NCBI RefSeq assembly: GCF_000505665.1
Contig: NC_023033.1
Location: 806,001 to 870,000 of the forward strand
Direction: 5' to 3'
DNA from: Thermosynechococcus sp. NK55a
GTDB taxonomy: Bacteria > Cyanobacteriota > Cyanobacteriia > Thermosynechococcales > Thermosynechococcaceae
DNA length: 64,000 nucleotides
How positions within the stretch are numbered: position 1 is the first letter of the stretch; each line of letters begins with the position of its first letter. The notes beneath the pieces were generated by a model. The model worked only from the letters and a program-made list of their open reading frames with translations. It made no database searches and was not told where the DNA came from. Both the position numbers and the translations under genes were made by a program. Positions 32,075 through 40,125 of this stretch are shown here, in pieces.

Positions 32075-32991
32075 TAGGCAGGCACCTTAATGTTCAGTTG
32101 TTGCTGGAGTTGTTCTTTGGCTTGGGCGATCGCTTTCTTTACCCCACGGTAGACTTGAACCCCTAAGGTCTTTAACTGCTCACCATAGGGAGTATCCGCT
32201 ATCTCACCGCCAACAATTAACTCATTAGCTTCTACATCCCCCACTTCAATCAGCCGCACTAGCTGTGGGCAGCCCACCGATTCCCCAATGCGTTTGAACA
32301 CGCCCATAATCCAAGGGCTTGGATCATCTGTTATCCGCAGAACAATTGACTCTGGGCGAAAGTCGTACAAGAAGCGAGCATGGTTGCCCCCCACATGACG
32401 TACAGCGGCAATGGCATCCAAGGCTAACAGTGCCCGCTCAGGTTTGCTCAGGCCTTCAGGCGTGAGGGCAATCGTGTATTGATAGGCAGTGTAGTGAACC
32501 TCAGTGTTATGAATCGAGGTTTTGCCCTTCTCACCTCCCTTGGAACCAAAGGTCACATCGCCCCAGTAGGGGTCAAGGCTCATAGCACGGCTAACTTCCA
32601 AGGCACCGCGCCGTTTTCTGGTGTCATCCTTTTTATCTTTCCCCTTTTTGGCGTCCATATAACCAAATAGGTCGTCATCAATGTATTTTTTGTGGCTGAA
32701 TTCTTCATCTTTGAAGCTATATTTGTCGGTCTTAGAGTCATCGGTCTTAGAGTCATCGGTCTTAGGGTCATCGGTCTCAGGGTTAAATGTACGATTCACT
32801 TCTGGTTCGTAATGATTTTGAAAATACTCCCGCAATCCCCAACGAATTGCCTCTGCACTGACAGTGGTGTATTGATCATTGCCGCGGGTAATTTTTTGCA
32901 GTGTTGAGAGGGTGCTGCCGTCTCCTTCTCCCCGATTGTTAGCGGCAATAGCTGTTGCAGTGACGATAGTGGCAAATAGGTGCTTGGTCAT
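32074..32991 (-). CDS. cas7: CRISPR-associated protein Cas7 (DevR/Cst2 type) with acidic repeat insertion
   Basis: 305 residues. It begins MTKHLFATIVTATAIAANNRG and has NRGEGDGSTLSTLQKI and AVRHVGGNHARFLYDF, which fit the Cas7/DevR (Cst2) family that forms the crRNA-binding backbone of Cascade. After residue about 65 there is a charged insertion built on repeats of KTDDS, encoded by a 15-base tandem repeat (32726-32785), then a Lys/Asp-rich stretch to about 125. This loop is presumably disordered and may occupy the thumb region. It is coupled to cas5. Confidence 0.85.
   Translation of the reverse strand: MTKHLFATIVTATAIAANNRGEGDGSTLSTLQKITRGNDQYTTVSAEAIRWGLREYFQNHYEPEVNRTFNPETDDPKTDDSKTDDSKTDKYSFKDEEFSHKKYIDDDLFGYMDAKKGKDKKDDTRKRRGALEVSRAMSLDPYWGDVTFGSKGGEKGKTSIHNTEVHYTAYQYTIALTPEGLSKPERALLALDAIAAVRHVGGNHARFLYDFRPESIVLRITDDPSPWIMGVFKRIGESVGCPQLVRLIEVGDVEANELIVGGEIADTPYGEQLKTLGVQVYRGVKKAIAQAKEQLQQQLNIKVPA
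32726..32785 (-). repeat. 15-bp tandem repeat, four copies, inside cas7
   Basis: Plus-strand unit TCGGTCTTAGAGTCA at 32726, exactly repeated at 32741, with one mismatch at 32756 and three at 32771. It encodes DDSKT-type pentapeptides in frame, so copy-number changes keep the gene open. Confidence 0.9.
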
Positions 32992-33095
32992 GATTTAGAT
33001 CTCCTTGTCAAAACTTGTCAAAATTAATTAAGCATTTGTGTTGAACCCGCCGCCACTCAACCTATCCCCAGTGCTACGTATTTATTGAAAAGATC

Positions 33096-34585
33096 TCAGC
33101 CTGCTGCTTCTAATTCTTCAGAGGTGCTGGTTGAGTCTTCAGATTTTTCATCAGATTTTCCATAGGTAGCGATCGCCAGCAGCACCAAATCCCGCGCTCG
33201 CCGCCAGTGTTTCTCTCGATGTATCCAGTGGAAAATCTGCGGTCCTTTGCCCTGGGCATTTTTACTGCGGAACTGACTCAGGAAGCTAACCAACGCTGTA
33301 GCAAATTCCTGCTGTGTGCTAGGTCGCTTCAAACGATAAATGACCTTATCGGTCACTTGCTGATAATCCAGATCACGATGTTGTTTTTCAGCTTGATTGA
33401 TCTGTCCAGACAGATATTTTCTAAATGCAGCCTGCACCACATCAAACAGCACTTGTTCTTCAGCATTTAAGTATTCAGTCATTTTTACCAATCCTTTGCG
33501 TTCATGGCCATAGATTTGGTTGGCTTTACGAAACTCAAAAAAGCCTGCATACCAAGGTTTACCAGTAATCAAGTTATCACAGATCCAAGACAGTGTTGTA
33601 GAAGTACGCAGCCAATTTTCTTGATTTTTATTTTGTTGAATACGTGCCGGAAAGGTCTGCCGAGCCACTTCATACAAGTCCAGAACTTCATCCGTAGCTT
33701 GGAAACGATATACCGCTTGCTTTAAATAACTTTGTTGTGCATCCCAGATTTGCTTGCCTAACTGGTAAACTTCACAGTAGGTCACCCGAAACTGTCTGAA
33801 TTCTTCGATGGTTTTTTCCTGCAACAGAAAAGATAGAGCAGATTCGCTAGCACTGCTGCTCCGAAAGTCTCGATAGGTACGCCCTGGTAGGGCTCGGCGT
33901 CTCTTGACCCAGTGCGTTAAGTTTTGAACCTCGGGAATCACCAATGCTGACCGTTTTGAACTTTTGCCACCAATCGTTTGGGGAGGCAGTTCATAGTAGC
34001 CACAGGCAACGGGCAGAAATAGTAAGGCCAGAAAACCTTCGGGAGATTCCCCATAAGCCCCATTGACAGGGCATTCCAGCAATCCAGGCAAGTGATTTCC
34101 CTTGACTGGAATTTCTTTCTTGAAGGCACCCTCACGGTTAAAGGCATCGTTTATTTTTCCTCTTCCGTGTAATAGCACTCCGACAGTGGCTTTATCTCGG
34201 TTCGAATTTCCGGCTCACCTGGCTCAATCAAAAACGTGCGGGTGATAGTTTTTTCTTTGAATTGTCGCTGTTTATTGTGCTGGAGAAAAGTTGATAATAC
34301 GCCCCGAGTGAAACTATATTGCCCCTGCTCATCGAGCTTGAGAGCAGGAACATTGAGATAGCCCGGTTCGTTAATCTGATACGTTCGGTTCAGTAGCCAT
34401 CGCACAACATCCTTGTCTTTCCCTTGCCATTGAAGTTCAACGGACTCATCAGTCACCTGCCAAGTCAAGGGAGCCTGATGACGTTGAGGTTCCAGGTCGG
34501 CTAGCACTAAGGCCAACCCTGCAATCCCAGCGCGATGGGGTAAAAGAAAGTTTGGATCAAAAATTGATAAGGTAAATTTTCTCAC
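33096..34585 (-). pseudogene. cas8: Large Cascade subunit Cas8 (Csx13/DevT-like), split by one frameshift
   Basis: The N-terminal part (34585-about 34155) begins at a GTG preceded by AGGAGAGG. The C-terminal part (to 33096) is a 360-residue frame when read from a GTG at 34178. The two overlap and join exactly if the coding-strand A5 run (plus-strand T5, 34154-34158) has one more A, giving 496 residues and the junction YYTEEEKINDAF. Position between cas3 and cas7 and the size suggest Cas8 of the MYXAN subtype, the PAM-recognising subunit. I recall that Csx13 is described as N- and C-terminal regions in some genomes, so a natural split is possible; the exact one-base join favours a frameshift. 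Confidence 0.72.
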
Positions 34586-34595
34586 AATCCCTCTC

Positions 34596-36881
34596 CTACT
34601 TAAGCGCAAACGCACCCAATTCTGAATCATAGCCCCACTGTTCCTGAGGGGCGATCAAGTATCCCCGGCGGTGGCGCTGCCAACCTTGGATATTGTTCGC
34701 AGGTAGTGGAACAGTGTATCGAGCGAGTTCACTCCATTTAAGCTGGGCAACTGTCGGCTGATCCTGTTCCAGAAGAGCAGTGACGGTATAGCCCGCCTTG
34801 CGCAAGGGGGCCGGGTAGGTTTTCCATTTGCCGTCTAGCCAGACAAAGTGATCTTTGGGTGTGTGTTGGATGTTTAAGTTCTCTAGCCAAGCAGCTAACT
34901 GTCTTTGACTGACTTCTTGAGCAGCAAACTTTTGGATCAGTGCTTCACCTGCCTTTAGCTGATCCTGACTGTAGGGAAAACCAGTTTTTTCATCGGGGTA
35001 AAAGAGGGCATCCCGGGGATGGCCACAGTACTGGCGGTTGAGGCGCCCCAAACGCTGGATTAAGCCTGCCGGGTCAGCTATTTGAGAGACTAAAAGTGTT
35101 GCGGATAAGTCTAGGGACATCTCAGCAACCTGTGTAGTGATGGCCAAGATGGGCTGATCCTGTTTGAAGGCATCTACAACTGCCCGATGGCGATCGACGC
35201 GATCGCCATAACGAAAGCGACTGTGATAGAGAAAGGGTCGCAGTCCCCGAGCTTTGGCTTGCTGATACACAGCGATCGCCGTATCCACTTGGTTGCAGAC
35301 CCACAGGACTTTACCGCCCTTGGCCAATTCCTGCTGAACCCATTCCCAGTCGGGCTCGGTCAGTTGATGGAAACGATAGCGAGGCAAGTCTTCCAGCTCT
35401 TGCGGACCTTGGACAACCTCTACAGGCTCTCCCACTGCTTCCTTAATTGCCTCTACCTGGGTGGGTAAAAACGAGGCAGACATGAGTAAGATGGGCGCTT
35501 TAACCACCTTGAGAAATCGCAGTAAGGCGCCAAAGAGGGCCTCATCATAGCAGTGAACCTCATCAAAGACGAAAGCAGCATTGGCGATCGCCGGGAAGCA
35601 ATACAGGGGACGGCGATGACATTGCAGAAGTCCCAAAACAGTATCGACAGTGCAAATATTGACCTTTGCATCCCATGCTTTGAAGGCTTCCAATTTCTGA
35701 GCTGTTTCATTCACTGATCCATCGCCATTATTTACTTCTTCGCCTGTGCAGGCTAGCTCCAGGTCAACAGCCGAGCGGGAGTGCAACAGTTCCGACTCCA
35801 CTTTGTTATGAACATAGCCTAGAAAGCCTTCGGTGCTCGTGCCTGTAGTGGGATAGCAGAAAAACAGCTTGCGCCCGATCGCGTGTTTTTGTGCCCAGCA
35901 GTAGGCACCGAGAGTTTTACCGCTACCGCAACCTGCACGTGCCAGCGTTACCCGCTGAGGTGTATTGGCTAGATCCGTTTGAAATGGCCGCAGTGAATGA
36001 CCACACAGCCGTGTGTTAATCACTGTTTGCAAATCAGCCTCGGTCAAGGTCTGTTTTAGGACGTCCTCAATCCACTGCTGGAGGCTGATTGCCATCTGTC
36101 CTGAGGCTGAGGCAATAGCATCTGCTGCCACAAGGAGTGCTTTCACTACCGCAACAAAGGCAGCATCTGGCTCCCACTCATCAATAAAAGCATCCAAGAC
36201 CTTCTCCCCTTTATCCTTGATAGTTTTAATTTCCCATTGCTGCGAAAACTGAGAGAGGGGAAGATCTTGCGGCAGCCCTAGCGTTCTCACCCCGTAGTGA
36301 ATCAGCTTGCAGAAGTAAGGATGCTTGACATACCAGTGCAGGCAAGTGTCTCCACTGCCTTCCCGGACTTCCACAAGTTTACCGGTGTCTTTACCGTCTT
36401 TGCCCCCTAGTTTGAGGTGATGACCCCCAGCAGCAGCGATCGCTGTCATGAAGTCAGCATTTGGACATTGAACAAGCCATTCTCGGAACTCCCATGCCAG
36501 TAGCACAGACCCCACTTCATGACGGATCAGTTGAGGGCGCTCCAAGGGATTACGTTGCGGCGACACCGATGGATTGGAACCAATGAGAGAGTATCTAACA
36601 ACCCCTTGGAATTGGTGGTTTGCCTTTCCCCAATCGTGAAGATAGGCCGCTAGTCGTGCCGTTGCCTCCAGGGTTGCAAAGCTGCTATGGCGATCGCCCA
36701 ACCCAAACTGCTGGAGCAAATTTGAGCCTAAGGAATGAACTAAGGTGGTTATTGACTTCACAACGGCAGCTGTGTGGCCGACCAAGTCATGGTCTTCTCC
36801 CCAGTCAGGATTTCCTGGTAGCGAGGATTTTGCCAACAAAATATCTGGCTCTAGTTTGGGTGGAGTAAACCTAGGCGGCAT
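34596..36881 (-). CDS. cas3: CRISPR-associated nuclease-helicase Cas3
   Basis: 761 residues. The N-terminal HD nuclease has HDLVGHTAAV and the HD pair in LAAYLHDWGKANHQ. The SF2 helicase follows: Walker A RAGCGSGKTLGAY, DEVH box in FVFDEVHCYDE, motif III MSASFLP, and motif VI-like QRLGRLNRQ. It unwinds and degrades target DNA after recruitment by Cascade. The start overlaps the cas6 stop by about 11 bases. The cas8 GTG starts 10 bases after the cas3 stop. Confidence 0.95.
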   Translation of the reverse strand: MPPRFTPPKLEPDILLAKSSLPGNPDWGEDHDLVGHTAAVVKSITTLVHSLGSNLLQQFGLGDRHSSFATLEATARLAAYLHDWGKANHQFQGVVRYSLIGSNPSVSPQRNPLERPQLIRHEVGSVLLAWEFREWLVQCPNADFMTAIAAAGGHHLKLGGKDGKDTGKLVEVREGSGDTCLHWYVKHPYFCKLIHYGVRTLGLPQDLPLSQFSQQWEIKTIKDKGEKVLDAFIDEWEPDAAFVAVVKALLVAADAIASASGQMAISLQQWIEDVLKQTLTEADLQTVINTRLCGHSLRPFQTDLANTPQRVTLARAGCGSGKTLGAYCWAQKHAIGRKLFFCYPTTGTSTEGFLGYVHNKVESELLHSRSAVDLELACTGEEVNNGDGSVNETAQKLEAFKAWDAKVNICTVDTVLGLLQCHRRPLYCFPAIANAAFVFDEVHCYDEALFGALLRFLKVVKAPILLMSASFLPTQVEAIKEAVGEPVEVVQGPQELEDLPRYRFHQLTEPDWEWVQQELAKGGKVLWVCNQVDTAIAVYQQAKARGLRPFLYHSRFRYGDRVDRHRAVVDAFKQDQPILAITTQVAEMSLDLSATLLVSQIADPAGLIQRLGRLNRQYCGHPRDALFYPDEKTGFPYSQDQLKAGEALIQKFAAQEVSQRQLAAWLENLNIQHTPKDHFVWLDGKWKTYPAPLRKAGYTVTALLEQDQPTVAQLKWSELARYTVPLPANNIQGWQRHRRGYLIAPQEQWGYDSELGAFALK

Positions 36882-37539
36882 CCAAGCTCTCCTTTACAGG
36901 ATAAAACCAACCACAGCCAAAATGTTGGCGTCCGCCTAAACCATGCCATTGCAGCTTGAGTGAGTCCGCTGCGCTCAAATCCTCGACCACTAAACGGTAG
37001 CCCACCACTTTTTTGCCCTTTACTTGAATTGTGCGCCGTGCAAGGTTACCGTTGGGGTCAGAGGGAATAAATGCTGTCCCCTTAATCCCCAAATCACTGA
37101 GAGCCTTTTGACAAGATTTTAGAAAATACTCCGGCACCTCTAAATGATCAATTGTCTCTAACTTGAAAGTGACCAACCGAGAAGCAAGGGTTTGTGAGGG
37201 TTTTGGCAAGGCAATGCGGGGCTGCACCAGTCGAATCAAATGCCCCTGAATATCAAGCACTTGGTTCTGGAAAAAGCGGTACCACACTTGTACCCGATCG
37301 CTCAGACAACGGATGCGAAAGCGTGAAGCACGGTTGAGATAAACAATCCCCTCACCGTTAGGAATTCCAGGAATACTGCTAAGCCGCAGGTCGCTTGGTA
37401 TGTCTGAAGGTAGATTGGGCTGGGGTGATTTTTGCAACTGTTGCTTAATCGCTGAGTACAATGCGTAGCCATGATCGGCTGGCAAAGTTCTTCCCCGCAG
37501 GCTGTAGTGCAGTTCAAGAAAAGAACATTGATCAGTCAT
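36871..37539 (-). CDS. cas6: CRISPR pre-crRNA endoribonuclease Cas6 (MYXAN type)
   Basis: 222 residues. Two RAMP folds; the C-terminal glycine-rich loop reads GLGGRQHFGCGWFYP, the Cas6 hallmark. An N-terminal histidine (LPADHGYALYSAI, about residue 20) is a candidate catalytic residue. Cas6 cuts each repeat at the base of its hairpin to leave a short 5' handle. It is the first gene of the interference module (cas6-cas3-cas8-cas7-cas5) and lies about 290 bases from the array end. Confidence 0.88.
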   Translation of the reverse strand: MTDQCSFLELHYSLRGRTLPADHGYALYSAIKQQLQKSPQPNLPSDIPSDLRLSSIPGIPNGEGIVYLNRASRFRIRCLSDRVQVWYRFFQNQVLDIQGHLIRLVQPRIALPKPSQTLASRLVTFKLETIDHLEVPEYFLKSCQKALSDLGIKGTAFIPSDPNGNLARRTIQVKGKKVVGYRLVVEDLSAADSLKLQWHGLGGRQHFGCGWFYPVKESLDAA

Positions 37540-37828
37540 TGCTTGGTCCTAAATAATGTTGCCCCCACCCTAAAGGGAGCTTTCCAGTTATTCAGTTATT
37601 TATTGCTCCCTAAGGACAGGGTACCTCATATTCATGCCCTTTGAATCATTATTTTTAATGATTTTCTCAATCATTATTATTGCTAAACTCACCATAGATG
37701 TAAGCTAACAACGTCCTTTAGTCTGTATGTTAAACAATAGGATAGCGAAAGAGGTGCTTGGTCAAGATTCTTAATTAATTCGTAAAGAAAGGTAATTTAT
37801 CAGAGCACAAGTCTCTAGGGTAATGCCT
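37540..37828. promoter_or_regulatory. AT-rich spacer between the array and cas6, with AATCATT repeats
   Basis: No gene. It contains the palindrome AATCATT-ATTTTT-AATGATT at 37644-37663 and a further AATCATTATTATT copy at about 37669. These sit about 105 bases upstream of cas6, so they may form an operator or promoter element for the cas6-cas5 genes, or help end array transcription. If my orientation is right, this is the trailer end of the array. Confidence 0.45.
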
Positions 37829-39578
37829 GTGCTCAACGCCTTACGGCATCAGAGGTAGAGGCACAGGTCCGCAGGGTTCTTTCCAAGGGGCTTCCGTGCT
37901 CAACGCCTTACGGCATCAGAGGTAGAGGCACCTTCCAATTTCTGGGCGTAACAGAAGGTCTCCCGCACGTGCTCAACGCCTTACGGCATCAGAGGTAGAG
38001 GCACTTCTTCATTCCGCCGCCTACTCTAGTCAAAAAGAGTGCTCAACGCCTTACGGCATCAGAGGTAGAGGCACTTGAGAATTCCAAGGTTCTGGCCGAT
38101 ACCAGCTAGTGTGCTCAACGCCTTACGGCATCAGAGGTAGAGGCACTTAGATAGAGGTAGAGGCACCAACAAAAGGCGGTGCGTGCTCAACGCCTTACGG
38201 CATCAGAGGTAGAGGCACGGGAATCCGAGAAGTCAGTAACTATCAAAAGGCGGTGCTCAACGCCTTACGGCATCAGAGGTAGAGGCACGGTTTTCGGGGT
38301 ACTAGACTATCCTATAAATAGGGTGCTCAACGCCTTACGGCATCAGAGGTAGAGGCACTCTGAGCTCCGCCGTTTAATCTGCCGGGCTTTCGTGCTCAAC
38401 GCCTTACGGCATCAGAGGTAGAGGCACTCTCATTCGGGTCATACGGTGCAATCACATCGGCAAACAATGCGTGCTCAACGCCTTACGGCATCAGAGGTAG
38501 AGGCACTGCTCTATAACCCACCTGCGTATCTTTCGGTAGCTTTTGTGCTCAACGCCTTACGGCATCAGAGGTAGAGGCACTCGAGCGTAAGGATTCCTAG
38601 CGCAAAAGCCGCGCATGGTGCTCAACGCCTTACGGCATCAGAGGTAGAGGCACTTTTTCCGCCAAGCGGAAAGGAAGTTCAAGATCTCGTGCTCAACGCC
38701 TTACGGCATCAGAGGTAGAGGCACGCTCTGCGAGAACGGTGATTACGATTTTGCGTTATAGTGCTCAACGCCTTACGGCATCAGAGGTAGAGGCACAAAA
38801 GGAGGAGAAAATGACGGACAAGGATAGTGTTGTGCTCAACGCCTTACGGCATCAGAGGTAGAGGCACGTCCAGATTTTCTGGCCCTTGCCGGATCGTTGG
38901 GGTGCTCAACGCCTTACGGCATCAGAGGTAGAGGCACTGATCACCTCGTAACCCCTGAGACTACCCATTAGTGCTCAACGCCTTACGGCATCAGAGGTAG
39001 AGGCACAAGGTTGACGGGCCTGCAGAAGACTTTGCTTTAGTGTGCTCAACGCCTTACGGCATCAGAGGTAGAGGCACCAACTAATAGACGGGACAGATGT
39101 GGATATTCAAAAGTGCTCAACGCCTTACGGCATCAGAGGTAGAGGCACTCTAGGTTCCGCCGACGGGACCCCCCGTAACTCTTGATGTGCTCAACGCCTT
39201 ACGGCATCAGAGGTAGAGGCACGCAATCTTATCCTCAAGCTGCCAACAGCAGAAAAGTGCTCAACGCCTTACGGCATCAGAGGTAGAGGCACCGTCGTCA
39301 CTATAATAATCAAATTTGTCGCCAGCCTCACAGTGCTCAACGCCTTACGGCATCAGAGGTAGAGGCACATGAAAGAAAAAATACTAATCTCAGACCAACC
39401 GGTGCTCAACGCCTTACGGCATCAGAGGTAGAGGCACTCTTGACGCGAGATTGGGCACTTTCCACTTCAGAGGTGCTCAACGCCTTACGGCATCAGAGGT
39501 AGAGGCACAAGGTAAAGATTGCTTCCAGCTGCTCTAGGTTTTGTGCTCAACGCCTTACGGCATCAGAGGTAGAGGCAC
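37829..39578 (-). CRISPR. CRISPR array, 25 identical 36-bp repeats and 24 spacers
   Basis: The plus-strand repeat starts GTGCTCAACGCC and ends GTAGAGGCAC. Repeats begin at 37829, 37896, 37969, 38039, 38111, 38183, 38253, 38323, 38392, 38471, 38545, 38618, 38689, 38761, 38832, 38902, 38971, 39042, 39113, 39187, 39257, 39333, 39402, 39473 and 39543. Spacers are 31-43 bases, mostly 33-38. All repeats appear identical, so no decayed terminal copy gives the direction. Read on the minus strand the repeat ends with a GCCGTAAGGC hairpin followed by GTTGAGCAC, resembling the type I layout where Cas6 cuts below the hairpin and leaves an 8-9 base handle. I therefore assign minus-strand transcription, with newest spacers at the right. 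Confidence 0.97.
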
Positions 39579-39828
39579 TGACCCGCCTCAAAAGCCTCTC
39601 TAGAACTATATTAGCACAGGTCATTTTCAAGTATGTCAGCCACTTGATTTTTTTGGCTGTAAAGTTTTTAGCCTGGCCCCGTATTCAGTTGTCAATTCCA
39701 CTCTGGGGAATAGGTTCAGAGATTTTCAAGCACCTCTAAATCTAACAAAAACTCTCAAACCATGTCAAGGGGCTATTTTTGAATATTGATGAATTGAGAG
39801 AATATTTGAGTCCAGAGGTGCTTGCACG
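39579..39828 (-). promoter_or_regulatory. Probable CRISPR leader
   Basis: 250 non-coding bases between cas2 and the last repeat, rich in A+T, with runs such as GATTTTTTTGGC. They lie upstream of the array if it is transcribed from the minus strand, as proposed from repeat structure. An inverted CAGCCA...TGGCTG pair (about 39638-39660) could be a binding site. A leader next to cas1-cas2 is the usual arrangement. Confidence 0.5.
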
Positions 39829-40122
39829 CTAGAAGATCTTGAAATTCTGCTGCGACACTGGCCATGCCCCTGAACGGTTGCAAGCACGGACCCGCTCTAT
39901 GCATTGGTTGCACAGTCCTACGATTAGGAGATCATCTTCCTCAGTTAGGACTTTTTCGAGCTGCCAGCGTAGCTTTTCCCGCTCTCGAGGTGTGAGACGA
40001 CAGCGAAAAATTGAAAACTGCAATCGTTCACCGTAGCCCTCCAACTGCTTATAAACCTGTCGCCATCGCTTGGGATCGCGGATGTCATAGCAGATGAGGT
40101 ACCAATTTTTAGATTCAGCCAT
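39829..40122 (-). CDS. cas2: CRISPR adaptation protein Cas2
   Basis: 97 residues with the ferredoxin-like fold: YLICYDIRDPKRWRQVYKQL carries the conserved aspartate on the first strand, then FSIFRCRLTPRER. Cas2 forms the core of the Cas1-Cas2 integrase. It starts a few bases after the cas4-cas1 stop. Confidence 0.95.
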   Translation of the reverse strand: MAESKNWYLICYDIRDPKRWRQVYKQLEGYGERLQFSIFRCRLTPREREKLRWQLEKVLTEEDDLLIVGLCNQCIERVRACNRSGAWPVSQQNFKIF

Positions 40123-40125
40123 GGT

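Noticed and set aside
37540-37828. Leader on the left side of the array
   Set aside because: The AT-rich flank looked like a leader, but the repeat's hairpin and handle favour minus-strand transcription with the leader next to cas2.
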